DNA of 64,000 nt from a virus: the IMG/VR virus record IMGVR_UViG_3300046715_000149, positions 1 to 64,000 of that record. One strand, given 5' to 3'. Shown piece after piece: positions 37,507 to 46,770 of this stretch. The notes below the pieces were generated by a model that saw only the letters and a list, made by a program, of their open reading frames with translations, searched no databases and had not been told where the DNA came from. Position 1 is the stretch's first letter. Every line of letters begins with the position of its first letter. A program made the translations under genes and the position numbers.

Positions 37507-38820
37507 GGAATTCCGCGCACACCGGAGGGCACGCTCGGCGCCCAGTACGACGCGCTGGCCATGGACCTACTCGAGAACGTGCCCGCGCTGACCTTCCCGC
37601 TGTCGGTCCAGACCTACTCGCGGATGCGCACGGACCCGCAGATCAGCGCGGTGCTCAAGGCCTACACGTACCCGCTGCGCTCGGCGACCTACGTGGTCAA
37701 CCCGTCCGGCTGCCGCGACGAGGTCGTCCAGTTCGTCGCGGACCAGTGGGGCCTGCCGATCATGGGCGACGATGCAGGACCCGGTCCGGCCCGGCGCAAG
37801 GGCCTGCGCTGGGACGAGCACATCCGGCTCGCGCTGCTCATGCTGCCGTTCGGCTTCTCGCCGTTCGCGAAGTGGTTTGACGTGGGCGGTACCCCGCTGC
37901 GCGCCCGGCTCGGCGGACTGTCCGAGCGGCTGCCGCAGACGATCAGCGACATCCGGGTCAACGACGACGGTTCGCTGCAGGGCATCATCCAGTACGGCGC
38001 CGAGGACATGATCCCCGTCCGCGACCTGCACTGGTACGCCCACGAGCGCGAGGGCTCGGCCTGGCAGGGCCGCTCGCTGATGCGTGAGGCGTACGGGCCA
38101 TGGCTGCTCAAGCACGAGATGTGGCGCGTCATGGGTCAGTCGTCGCGCCGATTCGGCATGGGCGTGCCGACCGTGACCGCGCCGCCCGGTTCACCGCCGG
38201 CCGACGTGACCGCGGCCGCCGACATCGCTGCCGGCTACCGCGCGGGCGACCAGTCCGGCATCGGCCTGCCCGACGGCTTCAAGTTCGACCTGACCGGCCT
38301 GTCCGGCTCGGTGCCCGACACGAAGGCGTTCGTCGAGTACCTGGACGCGCAGATCGCGACCAGCGTGCTCGCCGAGATCCTGAACCTGGACACCGCGAGC
38401 ACCGGCAACCGCGCGCTCGGCGAGACCGTGATCGGCCTGCTGCAGATGTCCTGGTCAGCCACCGCGAAGGAGATCACCGGTCCGGCCACCGACCTGAGCA
38501 TCGAGATGGTCGACATCAACTTCGGCGAGGACGAGCCCGCCCCGCAGATCATGTGCACGGACGTCACCCGCCCGGAGCTGACCAGCGAGGCCATCGCCGC
38601 GCTCGTCTCGGCCAAGGCGCTGACCGCGGACATCGGCCTCGAGAACGAGGTCCGGCTGCGCTATGGCCTGCCCCCGATCACCGACGCCGACCGCACGGCC
38701 GCCATGCCGCAGCCGGTCGTTCCGCCCGCCCCGGCCAACCCGCCGGCCACCGACCCGAACGCGCCACCTGCTCCGGCATCGAAGACCGCCCAGCCCGCAG
38801 GAGCGTCGGCCGGTGGCTGA
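37495..38820 (+). CDS. Portal protein
   Basis: A 441-residue protein in the expected place after the terminase and before the protease/MuF protein. Features such as LENVPALTFPLSVQTYSRMRTDPQI, a middle QGRSLMREAYGPWLLKHEMW and a Pro/Ala-rich tail fit DUF935/SPP1-type portals, which form the ring through which DNA passes. GTAGGAGGTGCCCC precedes the ATG. Confidence 0.8.
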   Translation: MSFTGIPRTPEGTLGAQYDALAMDLLENVPALTFPLSVQTYSRMRTDPQISAVLKAYTYPLRSATYVVNPSGCRDEVVQFVADQWGLPIMGDDAGPGPARRKGLRWDEHIRLALLMLPFGFSPFAKWFDVGGTPLRARLGGLSERLPQTISDIRVNDDGSLQGIIQYGAEDMIPVRDLHWYAHEREGSAWQGRSLMREAYGPWLLKHEMWRVMGQSSRRFGMGVPTVTAPPGSPPADVTAAADIAAGYRAGDQSGIGLPDGFKFDLTGLSGSVPDTKAFVEYLDAQIATSVLAEILNLDTASTGNRALGETVIGLLQMSWSATAKEITGPATDLSIEMVDINFGEDEPAPQIMCTDVTRPELTSEAIAALVSAKALTADIGLENEVRLRYGLPPITDADRTAAMPQPVVPPAPANPPATDPNAPPAPASKTAQPAGASAGG

Positions 38821-41149
38821 CGTCGCGGTCCGTCAACCGATCGCCCTGCGCACGCTGCACGGCATCGAGCTGGCTGCGGTCGGCACCTGGAAGGCCAGCA
38901 CCGGAGAGACGACGTTCACCGCCGAGGACTTCACGAACGCTGTCGCCGCCATGGACTGCCCCGGCGTCCGCAACCCCGTGATCAAGCTCGGCCACGCCGA
39001 ACCGGACTCGACCGGCGGTGTCCGATGGGACGGCGAGCCTGCCGTGGGCTGGGTCGCCAACATGCGCTTCGACGGCGCCAAGATGATGGGCGACCTGACT
39101 GGCATGCCGGCCTGGCTGGCCGACGCGGACGAGAACGGGCTCTCGGTGCTCGCCGCGGCGTACCCGGACCGGTCGATCGAGATCTACCGCCCGTTCGTCT
39201 GCCAGATCGGCCACGAGCACCCTAGCGTGATCACCGCGCTGTCCTTGCTCGGCGTGGCACCCCCGGGCGTCGGCGTGCTCAAGAGCATGCAGGATGTCTA
39301 TGCCGCGTTCACCGAGCCGGTCCCCGGCGACTCCGGCGCCACGATGGCCCGGGCGATGCTATCGACCACGGTCACGCTGGCTGCCGCCGAGCCGCGCGGC
39401 CTGACCGACATCGAGCAGCAGTCAGGCGTCGACTTCGCCGCGCTGCGCACCGTGTGGGACAGCGAGCTCGACGACCTCGTGACCGAGTGGGACGACCTGA
39501 GCGCCACCCAGCGCGCCGATCTGGCCGCGCAGATCGAGACGGCGGTCGACGACAACAACCCGGATGCCCTCGGCGCGCTCGTGCTCACCGGCGCGGCCGG
39601 CTCAGCCCTGCTGCTCGCCGCGATGCTGGTCATGGCGCAGACCGCGGCTGACGACATGGTGGCCGCCGCAGCCAGGCAGGGCACGACCCTGGACGCGGTC
39701 ACCCTGATCGAGGACGACCTGAACGAGGTCGCCGGCGCGGTCGCCGCAGCCATGGCCGTCGGCACCGCCGCTTCGGCCGGCCGCACGGCGGCGCAGCTGC
39801 TCGGCACCGGAGACGGCAAGCACGTGGCCGGCCAGGTCGTCGACCACCTCGCCGCGCTGACCGATCGGTTCCTGCGCGACCAACTGGGCGGCGCCCTGTC
39901 GGCCGCCCAGCACGTCGGCCGGCACGCGGCCCTCGCCCAGTTCACCGGTGACGTCGAGTGGTTCGCCAGCGAGGTCAACGACACGAACGCGTGCGCGCCG
40001 TGCCGCGAGATCGACGGGCACCGCTTCGGCTCCGAGGACGAGGCGATCACCGCGTACGGCTCCGGCAAGTTCTCCGGCTGCCTGGCCGGTGCCCGATGTC
40101 GCGGCCAGCTCGTCCCGATCCTCGGCTCCGATCGTTCGGCGGCGTCCGCCCCGATCTCCACCACTGTCCGCATGACCCTGGGAGGGCCGATGGGCACCAA
40201 GACCGGCGGCGTCGTCAAGGCGTCCGTCTCCGTCGAAGACATCAGCCGCAAGTACTACGAGACGGCCGGTTACTCGATGTGGATCACCGAGATGCAGGTC
40301 GATCCGCTGCAGCTGATCGCGGCCGACGACGCGACCGGCAAGTACTACCGGATCCCCGTCACGCTCTCCGGCGAGCAGTTCACCTTCGGCGACCCGCAGG
40401 AGGTGGCCGTCGCCTACCAGGACGTCAAGGCGGTGGCCAAGGCCGCCGCGACCTGGGCGGACCGCAAGGCCGCGCTCGCCGCGGCCCGCAAGAACGAGGA
40501 CGGCACCGACCTCGTGGCGCCGGACGTGTCGCCTGCGGGTGCCGCGATCCGCAAGGTGCTCGAAACCAAGGCCGCGACCGCAACGGTCGAGACCGAGGTC
40601 CCGGTGGCCACCAAGACTCCCGACGCCGACCCGGCGACCGGGCCCACCAACCCGAAGGAGGCGGCGTCCGTGGACGCAGTCAAGATGCGGGAGGCGCTGG
40701 GGCTCGGTCCCGACGCCACCGACGCCGAGGTGAGCGAGGCGTTCGCCGCGCAGGCCGCGGCCTCGGCCACCCCGCCGAACACGCCGGACCCGGCGGCCAC
40801 CCTTACGGCGATCCCGCCGAACGCCGGTGGCGCGATGCTCATCGACCCGGAGAACTACAAGGCGCTGGTGGCCATGGCCGCCAAGGGTCAGACCGCCTTT
40901 GAGCAGATGCAGCGCAACGAGCGCGACGTGGTGCTCGACAAGGCGGTCCACGACGGCCGGTTCCCGGTCTCGCGGCTGTCCACCTACGCGGCGATGTGGG
41001 ACAAGGACCCCGCGTCGACCAAGGCGTACATCGAGCTCATGCCCAAGAACAGCGTGCCGGTCATGGCCGCCGGATTCCTCGGCGCCGAGATCAGCCAGAA
41101 CGAGACCGACCTCGCCTACGAGGGCGTGTACGGAAAGGCCGGTGCGTAA
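38813..41149 (+). CDS. Fused head maturation protease, MuF-like and scaffold protein
   Basis: A 778-residue protein from a GTG. The N-terminal 170 residues resemble the Mu I-type prohead protease (IKLGHAEPDSTGGVRWD, VGWVANMRFDGAKMMGDL). Residues about 365-440 hold the MuF signature with four cysteines (TNACAPCREIDGHRF and CLAGARCRGQ). The C-terminal 150 residues resemble the scaffold end of Mu I (MREALGLGPDATDAEVSEAF, then SRLSTYAAMWDKDP). In Mu these are separate genes. Here MuF sits between protease and scaffold in one chain. The protease would process the head and then itself. Confidence 0.75.
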   Translation: MADVAVRQPIALRTLHGIELAAVGTWKASTGETTFTAEDFTNAVAAMDCPGVRNPVIKLGHAEPDSTGGVRWDGEPAVGWVANMRFDGAKMMGDLTGMPAWLADADENGLSVLAAAYPDRSIEIYRPFVCQIGHEHPSVITALSLLGVAPPGVGVLKSMQDVYAAFTEPVPGDSGATMARAMLSTTVTLAAAEPRGLTDIEQQSGVDFAALRTVWDSELDDLVTEWDDLSATQRADLAAQIETAVDDNNPDALGALVLTGAAGSALLLAAMLVMAQTAADDMVAAAARQGTTLDAVTLIEDDLNEVAGAVAAAMAVGTAASAGRTAAQLLGTGDGKHVAGQVVDHLAALTDRFLRDQLGGALSAAQHVGRHAALAQFTGDVEWFASEVNDTNACAPCREIDGHRFGSEDEAITAYGSGKFSGCLAGARCRGQLVPILGSDRSAASAPISTTVRMTLGGPMGTKTGGVVKASVSVEDISRKYYETAGYSMWITEMQVDPLQLIAADDATGKYYRIPVTLSGEQFTFGDPQEVAVAYQDVKAVAKAAATWADRKAALAAARKNEDGTDLVAPDVSPAGAAIRKVLETKAATATVETEVPVATKTPDADPATGPTNPKEAASVDAVKMREALGLGPDATDAEVSEAFAAQAAASATPPNTPDPAATLTAIPPNAGGAMLIDPENYKALVAMAAKGQTAFEQMQRNERDVVLDKAVHDGRFPVSRLSTYAAMWDKDPASTKAYIELMPKNSVPVMAAGFLGAEISQNETDLAYEGVYGKAGA

Positions 41150-41523
41150 TGGCTGAGACCACTCCCATCTTCCTGCCGGGTCCGATCACCATGCAGGCCA
41201 GCGCGGCGGTCACCGGCGCCCGGCTGGTGGAGAACACCGGCGGCACGGCGAACGGCACCGTCGGCCCGGCCGGTGCGGCATCGGTCAAGGTTGTCGGCTA
41301 CGCCGGCAACGACCAGGCCACCGTCGGCGGCAAGGTTCCGGTCTGGCCGCTCGCCGGTCACGTCTTCGAGATCCTGTGCACCGGTACCGTCGCGGCCGGC
41401 GACAATCTCGCCGCCGCCGTCAACGGCACGGTGGCGCCGATCGCGGCGGGCACCTTCGGGCAGCTCGTCGGGGTGGCGCTCACCGGCGCCACCGACGCAA
41501 ACATCCGGTTCCTGGGCCGGTAA
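41149..41523 (+). CDS. Head decoration protein (DUF2190-like)
   Basis: A 124-residue, Gly/Ala/Thr-rich beta protein. GTVAAGDNLAAAVNGTVAPI and GQLVGVALTGATD fit the DUF2190-type decoration proteins that trim HK97-like capsids. It lies immediately before the major capsid gene. Confidence 0.75.
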   Translation: MAETTPIFLPGPITMQASAAVTGARLVENTGGTANGTVGPAGAASVKVVGYAGNDQATVGGKVPVWPLAGHVFEILCTGTVAAGDNLAAAVNGTVAPIAAGTFGQLVGVALTGATDANIRFLGR

Positions 41524-41536
41524 GGAGACCTGACCA

Positions 41537-42466
41537 ATGGCCATCACCTACCCGCCCACGGTTCCGACCCTCTCGGGCGACGTCCTCACCATCTCGCGGT
41601 TCCTCAACACCCCGACCGCCGTGGCCCGCCGGCTGCGCACGATCGCTGAGAACCGCTTCATCGCCGACGTGCTGCTGTCCGGGCGCGTCGAGGGCTCCTC
41701 GATCCTGTACGAGACCGACGAGTCCATCTACACCTCCCGCGCCCCCGAGGTCGTCACGCCGGGCGGGCAATACCCGCGCTCGGTGGCGCCGACCGGCACG
41801 GCCGCCGTGGCCAACCCGGTCAAGTGGGGCCAGGAGGTGCCGATCACCGACGAGGAGATCGGCCGCTTCCGCGGCGACGCCGTGGAGCGCAACCTGCAGA
41901 AGATCGTGAACTACCTCGTGTTCACCGTCGACACGACCGCGCTCGCGGTCATCGCCGCCGGTGTCACCGCGTCGGTCGCCGCGCTGGTCGCCTGGAACAC
42001 CCTGGCCACCGCCAACCCCGTGCTCGACCTGCTGCGGGCCAAGGCCACGATCCGCGCCACGAACAAGGGCTACGACCCGGACACCGTGGCGTGCGACGAC
42101 TTCGCGTACGCCTACATCATCGGCAACTTCAACGTGCTGGCGACGATGGCTCGCGAGAACGGCCAGACCGCCAGCATCACCGGCAACGTGGTCGAGATCG
42201 CCGGACTGCGCATCCTGCCGACGCCGAACCTGCCTACCGCGGGCACGGCCATCGTCGTCGACTCGCGGGTTCTGGGCTCGCTCGGCTACGAGCGGATCCC
42301 GAGCCCGGAGTACTCGGGCGACCCGTCCACCGGCGTCGAGACGCAGTCCCGGCGCAATCCGGCCGGCAACGACGAGTGGCTGGTCCGCGGCCGCCGCCCG
42401 GTCGTCCCGTTCGTCCAGGAGCCCGGCGCCGGATGCAAGATTACCGGTATCGGCACCCTGACCTGA
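41537..42466 (+). CDS. Major capsid protein (HK97-like)
   Basis: A 309-residue protein in the usual place between decoration and connector genes. Features are an N-arm start (FLNTPTAVARRLRTIAENRF), a long E-loop-like segment, and a C-terminal part (GLRILPTPNLPTAG, ARRPVVPFVQEPG-type end). The length fits actinophage capsid proteins. AAGGAGACCTGACCA precedes the ATG. Confidence 0.8.
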   Translation: MAITYPPTVPTLSGDVLTISRFLNTPTAVARRLRTIAENRFIADVLLSGRVEGSSILYETDESIYTSRAPEVVTPGGQYPRSVAPTGTAAVANPVKWGQEVPITDEEIGRFRGDAVERNLQKIVNYLVFTVDTTALAVIAAGVTASVAALVAWNTLATANPVLDLLRAKATIRATNKGYDPDTVACDDFAYAYIIGNFNVLATMARENGQTASITGNVVEIAGLRILPTPNLPTAGTAIVVDSRVLGSLGYERIPSPEYSGDPSTGVETQSRRNPAGNDEWLVRGRRPVVPFVQEPGAGCKITGIGTLT

Positions 42467-42479
42467 TCGGAGACGAAGC

Positions 42480-42884
42480 ATGAAGCACGTCGTACTGTTC
42501 GACCGGCTGTCGTTCCAGAAGCACAAGCTCAACCCGGACGGCAGCCCGTCCATCGAGCCGGACGGCCCGGAAGAGGTTGTTCGCAAGGGCCACGATGTCC
42601 CGGACTACGTTCAGGAATGGGAGCGTGCCGCGCTGGCGAACGCGGGCATGATCGTGCCGGTCGCGGACGTTCCGCAGCCGGTCGCCGTGCCCGAGCCGCT
42701 CGGCCCGCCCGAGCCGGTGATCCAGGAGCCCGAGGCTCCGACCGGTCCCGATCCGCGTGACAGCCGCGCGGCGTGGGAGGACTACGCGACCAGCCCGGCG
42801 GGCGGCATGACCGCCGACGAGGCCGCGTCGTATCCGAACAAGCAGGCGCTGATCGACGCGGTCAACGCCAAGACGAGTAAGTGA
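42480..42884 (+). CDS. Head-associated protein with C-terminal SAP/LEM-like segment
   Basis: A 134-residue protein. A proline-rich middle is followed by SRAAWEDYATSPAGGMTADEAASYPNK-type sequence, a short helical module also repeated in the protein at 48989-49495. Such modules occur in phage head and connector proteins of unknown role. Confidence 0.65.
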   Translation: MKHVVLFDRLSFQKHKLNPDGSPSIEPDGPEEVVRKGHDVPDYVQEWERAALANAGMIVPVADVPQPVAVPEPLGPPEPVIQEPEAPTGPDPRDSRAAWEDYATSPAGGMTADEAASYPNKQALIDAVNAKTSK

Positions 42885-42886
42885 GC

Positions 42887-42919
42887 ACGAGCGGCGGCCT
42901 CGTGGTGGCCGCCGCTCGT
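42887..42919. terminator. Strong stem-loop after the capsid genes
   Basis: ACGAGCGGCGGCC and its complement flank a 7-base loop. The 13-bp stem has no T-run. It may reduce read-through from the highly expressed capsid genes. Confidence 0.6.
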
Positions 42920-42935
42920 ACGTAACGTCAATGCC

Positions 42936-43172
42936 ATGACATGGGAAGAGCGGATGGCAGCGAAGGCCGCCGAGCGGCGTGCCGCAGAGCCGACACCAGT
43001 CGATCCCCACGAGGGGCACCACATTCATCACCTCGGCAACGCGGCGTGGTGCTCGTGCGGCGAGTTCGCCGGGGTCTTCTCGGTCGTCATCACGCCCGAG
43101 ATGATGGAGCCGGACTACGTTCCGCCAATGAGGTCGTGCCCGATCTGCGGTGAGACCGAAGGCCCTTATTGA
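42936..43172 (+). CDS. Small zinc-ribbon-like protein
   Basis: A 78-residue protein. A charged N-terminal helix is followed by HEGHHIHHLGNAAWCSCGEF and CPICGE, giving a likely zinc site. It lies in the head region but looks accessory rather than structural. Confidence 0.6.
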   Translation: MTWEERMAAKAAERRAAEPTPVDPHEGHHIHHLGNAAWCSCGEFAGVFSVVITPEMMEPDYVPPMRSCPICGETEGPY

Positions 43173-43194
43173 TCAAAGACACTGAGGGGGGATC

Positions 43195-43485
43195 GTGGCG
43201 TATGCACGGCATGTGACGCTCACGGCGAACACCGTGCAGACGTTCACGCTCACCGACAACTCGTCTGGGTTCGAGATCCTCAACCGCAGCGGGGCGGGTG
43301 AGATCTACATCAGCCACGACGGGACCGCCGCACCGACGGACCCGACCGTGGCCGGCAATGACTTCGACGTGGTGCCCGCCGCGATCGGTGCGGGTGCCCG
43401 CGTCCGGCGCACCGGGACCGCAGCCATCGTGGTCAAGGTGATCAGCGCGCAGGCCACGGCGGTCAGCTTCCGGAGCATCTCGTGA
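43195..43485 (+). CDS. Small beta-rich structural protein
   Basis: A 96-residue protein from a GTG preceded by GAGGGGGGATC. Thr/Ala-rich beta strands (LTANTVQTFTLTDNSSG) resemble small decoration or head-fibre proteins. It is ATGA-type coupled to the next gene. Confidence 0.6.
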   Translation: MAYARHVTLTANTVQTFTLTDNSSGFEILNRSGAGEIYISHDGTAAPTDPTVAGNDFDVVPAAIGAGARVRRTGTAAIVVKVISAQATAVSFRSIS

Positions 43486-44081
43486 GCCGACAGGTCGATC
43501 GCGGGCCGACAGGCTTCGAGCGGTTCGGCGGCGGCGTCCCGGCGTTCTCGCCCGTCCCGGTGCCCGCCGACCACGGCTCGCTCGGCTGGACCTTCGACCC
43601 TGCCGATACTCAGGCCGGCACGATCCTGCCGACGGCGGGCAGGCTCGAGGTGGTCCGCATCCGCGCGACCGCCGCGCTGGTCACGAACATCAACCTGCAC
43701 GTAGTCACGGCCGGCGCGACGCTGACCGCCAACCAGTGCCTCGCCGCGCTCTACACCGACGCGGGCGTGCTGCTCTCGTCGACCGGCAACCAGGCAACCG
43801 CGTGGCAGTCGACGGGCATGAAGGTGTGCGCCCTGTCTGCCGCACAGGCGGTCACGCCGGGCCAGTGGTACCGCGTGGCCTTCTACGCGAACGGCACGAC
43901 GCTGCCGACCTTCGCCCGCGGGTCGTCTGTCGGTGCGGTCGGCTCGGACCTCATCAACTACGGCCTGTCGGCGCCGACGCTGCGGTTCTCCACCGCGGAC
44001 ACCGGACGGACGACGACCATGCCGGGCACGCTCGGCGCCCAGACCGCCGCCCCCATCGCCTGGTGGGCCGGTCTTTCCTGA
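43482..44081 (+). CDS. Minor structural protein, beta-sandwich-like
   Basis: A 199-residue protein from a GTG. Strand-rich segments with Trp (GSLGWTFDPADT, PGQWYRVAFYANGTTL) look like a carbohydrate-binding-type beta-sandwich. It ends before a strong hairpin and a leftward gene. A surface or receptor-binding role is plausible. Confidence 0.55.
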   Translation: MSRQVDRGPTGFERFGGGVPAFSPVPVPADHGSLGWTFDPADTQAGTILPTAGRLEVVRIRATAALVTNINLHVVTAGATLTANQCLAALYTDAGVLLSSTGNQATAWQSTGMKVCALSAAQAVTPGQWYRVAFYANGTTLPTFARGSSVGAVGSDLINYGLSAPTLRFSTADTGRTTTMPGTLGAQTAAPIAWWAGLS

Positions 44082-44107
44082 CCCTCGGTACGCGCTCACC
44101 GGGGCCC

Positions 44108-44154
44108 GGCCCGCGGCGGCGGCGGGCTTCGTCTCCCTTGCCGCCGCCGCGGCC
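44108..44154. terminator. Hairpin between convergent genes
   Basis: A GCGGCGGCGG run pairs with CCGCCGCCGC about 20 bases away, between the rightward gene ending at 44081 and the leftward gene ending at 44163. Confidence 0.55.
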
Positions 44155-44162
44155 AACTCAAG

Positions 44163-44465
44163 TCAGCTGAGCGCCTCGTTCATCTCAAGAGCGAAGTGGT
44201 GATCGCGAGCAATGCGCGTCCCATCGGTCCGAACGCGGGGCTCGCTGGCACGCCAGTCCTCGCGCTGGCGCTTCGCCCGGATCTCTTCGGTGTAGGTGCA
44301 GTAAGCCTCGGTGATGTCACAGACGATCGACGCCTCATCCGTCGTCCCGTGCCCGCAATGCGAGTGGTACTCGCGCCAAGCGGCGACCTGCTTGCTCTCG
44401 GCCGCGGCCAGCACTCGGCGCATCTGCCCGTCTACCGCGTATCCGATGTCTGCGAAGCTGCCCAT
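44163..44465 (-). CDS. Leaderless accessory protein
   Basis: A 100-residue protein starting MGSFADIGYAVDGQMRR, helical with four cysteines/histidines (HSHCGH, CDITEAYCTY). The ATG lies exactly six bases after the TACAGT of P8. It is a single leftward gene inserted in the late region. The function is unknown. Confidence 0.75.
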   Translation of the reverse strand: MGSFADIGYAVDGQMRRVLAAAESKQVAAWREYHSHCGHGTTDEASIVCDITEAYCTYTEEIRAKRQREDWRASEPRVRTDGTRIARDHHFALEMNEALS

Positions 44466-44471
44466 ACCCTT

Positions 44472-44500
44472 ACTGTACTCCCACTAGACCGGAAATGCAA
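44472..44500 (-). promoter_or_regulatory. Family promoter P8 (TTGCAT-17-TACAGT), leaderless
   Basis: Leftward promoter: TTGCAT at 44500-44495, TACAGT at 44477-44472, preceded by GTGGGAG. The dyad is broken. The ATG follows after six bases. Confidence 0.8.
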
Positions 44501-44513
44501 AGGAGTCCCCGAC

Positions 44514-45191
44514 ATGGGCAACGACTTCGGGCACGCGACCGACAGCATGTCCGTCGCCGTACGCACCGCGCTGGAGGAGTCCGGCTTCGGCACGACGCAC
44601 TGGCGGGTGGACCGCTGGGACGAAGAGCAGACCAACGACGCGATGCTCCGGCTGCGCGACCTCGGGATCGCGATCCCCGCTCGCATCTGCGGGGTGAAGG
44701 ACAACCACGCGGACTACAGCGTCGCCATCACCCCCGAACTCTTCGCGCACGTCGGCATCCGGCCGTACGAGTCCAGCGAGGTCGTAGGCAACCTCATCAC
44801 CAACGCCGGGTGGACCCGGCTGATGAACCTGCTCACCAACCAGGGCGCGACGCAGGCACTGGACGCCACGCACGCGCGGATCGGGGTGGGCAACAGCAAC
44901 ACGGCTGAGGCGTACACCGATACCGACCTCGGCGCGGCGGCCGGCTCGGCGAACCGCTGGTTCCAGCTGGTTTCCGGCGCCGGATCGCTCGGCACGCGCA
45001 CTCTCGCATGGTCGGCGACGTTCGGCACGGCGGACGGCAACTTTGCCTGGAACGAGTTTGGGATCGACCAGGGCACGGCCAGCGGCAACACCGTGACGGC
45101 CATCCTGTTCAACCACAAAGCGTCGATCGCTCAGGGCACGAAGGCCAGCGGCCAGACCTGGACGGCGACCGCGACGCTGACCTTCACCTAG
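44514..45191 (+). CDS. Structural protein, likely fibre or minor head protein
   Basis: A 225-residue protein. Residues about 90-225 follow a pattern frequent in actinophage structural proteins: NLITNAGWTRLMNLL, ARIGVGNSNTAEAYTDTDL, FAWNEFGIDQG and a beta-rich end. It starts behind AAAGGAG just after the P8 promoter on the other strand. Probably part of a surface structure. Confidence 0.65.
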   Translation: MGNDFGHATDSMSVAVRTALEESGFGTTHWRVDRWDEEQTNDAMLRLRDLGIAIPARICGVKDNHADYSVAITPELFAHVGIRPYESSEVVGNLITNAGWTRLMNLLTNQGATQALDATHARIGVGNSNTAEAYTDTDLGAAAGSANRWFQLVSGAGSLGTRTLAWSATFGTADGNFAWNEFGIDQGTASGNTVTAILFNHKASIAQGTKASGQTWTATATLTFT

Positions 45192-45200
45192 GAGACGAGC

Positions 45201-45518
45201 ATGGCTGTCGGACGCGGCTTTACCAAGAACGACATCGACCAGCGCATGTCGGCGATCGTCGAGCAGGTCTGGGGCTCTCTGGACCTGGCCAACCGGGCGT
45301 CGCTGTGGCTGGCGAACACGAACATCGTCCCGAACGACGCGGCCCTGGTTGCCCTCGGCTACACCGCAGGCGAGGTGACGACGCTGCGGACGGCGATGAA
45401 CGACCTCGGCTCGTCGAACGGTCTGTGGGGTGTGGCGCACACCCTCAAGACGGTGCCGTCGGTGAACAACTTCTTCTTCACGGCCCAACTGCTGACCGGC
45501 GTCAATTACACCGGTTAA
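45201..45518 (+). CDS. Structural-region protein of unknown function
   Basis: A 105-residue protein starting MAVGRGFTKNDIDQRM, largely helical. TAGGAGACGAGC precedes the ATG. It lies among fibre-like genes. No family is recognised. Confidence 0.65.
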   Translation: MAVGRGFTKNDIDQRMSAIVEQVWGSLDLANRASLWLANTNIVPNDAALVALGYTAGEVTTLRTAMNDLGSSNGLWGVAHTLKTVPSVNNFFFTAQLLTGVNYTG

Positions 45519-45536
45519 ACCGGCGAGAGGTGAGCC

Positions 45537-46235
45537 GTGGCCCCGACGCCGGTCGCCCAGCACTACACCCAGATCAGCCCGCAGGGCACCTCGGCGCTGA
45601 CCGTGACGTTCACTCCCGGCAACGGCGAGATCCTGGTGATCAAGCTGGCGACGTGGGACAGCGCATCCCCCCTGGGAGCCCCGTCCGGCGGCGGCCTGAC
45701 GTACACGGCGAGGGTGACCAACGCTCCCGGTGGATTCAACCAGTGGGCGGCGATCTACACCGCGCCAGTCCTCACCTCGCCGGGCTCGATGACGGTCAGC
45801 TCGACGCCATCGGTCAGCCTCCGCGGGTCGATGTGCGTCGAGCGCTGGTCGGGTGCGCAGCTCGCCGCGACGCCGATCACGGCGACATCTGCCTCCACCG
45901 GTGCCGCGACGGGCTCGATCACCCCGAGTGCGGGGACGAGCGTCATCCCCTGGGTCGCCGGCGATGTCAACTCGGTCAACCCGGGAACCCCCACCTACCT
46001 CGCCTCAGCGACGCAGGACGGTCTCCGCGATGATCACGTCGGCAGCAACGGCGTGGACTATCACGCCTACCAGAACAGCACCGGAACCGGCGCGCAGAGC
46101 TACGGGCTGAGCGCTCCGACCGGCATGCAGTATGTGACCGCCGCGATCGAGGTACAGGACGCCGGCGGTGCGGCATTCATCGCGCCTAAGCCGCTGCTGG
46201 TCCGCCAGGCCGTCAAGCGCGCGAGTTTCTTCTAG
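45537..46235 (+). CDS. Beta-rich structural protein
   Basis: A 232-residue protein from a GTG, rich in Ser, Thr, Gly and Pro. The segments YTQISPQGTSALTVTFTPG and VERWSGAQLA resemble surface beta-sandwich proteins found in prophages. It ends in a basic tail (VRQAVKRASFF). A fibre role is likely. Confidence 0.6.
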   Translation: MAPTPVAQHYTQISPQGTSALTVTFTPGNGEILVIKLATWDSASPLGAPSGGGLTYTARVTNAPGGFNQWAAIYTAPVLTSPGSMTVSSTPSVSLRGSMCVERWSGAQLAATPITATSASTGAATGSITPSAGTSVIPWVAGDVNSVNPGTPTYLASATQDGLRDDHVGSNGVDYHAYQNSTGTGAQSYGLSAPTGMQYVTAAIEVQDAGGAAFIAPKPLLVRQAVKRASFF

Positions 46236-46244
46236 GGAGCCCGG

Positions 46245-46745
46245 ATGTCCGCCAAGACCTACAAGACCTACAACGGCGCGATGCCGACCACGGCGGCCCT
46301 GGCTCCGGTGGCGACCGGTACGGCGATCAAGACGCTGCTGCAGATCGCGATGCCGTCGACTGAGCAGATGCGGGTGATCGCGTGGGGGATCTCGTTCGAC
46401 GGATCCGCCGCGGCGACACCCGGCAAGGTGGAGCTCATCGAGACCGATGTCGCGGCCACGGTCACCGCACACGTGGCGGCCGGGATCATCAAGCTGAACT
46501 CGCCCAACGACGTGGCGTCACTGGCCACGCTCGGCACCGCCGCGACAGGCTACACGGCCAGCGCCGAGGGCACGACCACCGCGTCCCGACTGCTCGACTA
46601 CCAGCTGATCGCGCCGACCGGGCAGTACGGCTGGCAGAACCCTCTCAGCCGGGAGTGGGAGGTCGGCGTCAGCAAGTTCCTGCGCGTGCGCGTGACCTTC
46701 GGAACGACGGTCAACGCGATCACCTGGGTCGAGTGGGAAGAGTGA
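46245..46745 (+). CDS. Beta-rich structural protein
   Basis: A 166-residue protein starting MSAKTYKTYNGAMPTT. It has long strand-forming segments (MRVIAWGISFDGSAAATPG) and an EW-rich end. Its position within the fibre cluster suggests a virion component. No family is recognised. Confidence 0.6.
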   Translation: MSAKTYKTYNGAMPTTAALAPVATGTAIKTLLQIAMPSTEQMRVIAWGISFDGSAAATPGKVELIETDVAATVTAHVAAGIIKLNSPNDVASLATLGTAATGYTASAEGTTTASRLLDYQLIAPTGQYGWQNPLSREWEVGVSKFLRVRVTFGTTVNAITWVEWEE

Positions 46746-46770
46746 TCTGACCGAGCGAGAGGCGTAGCCG

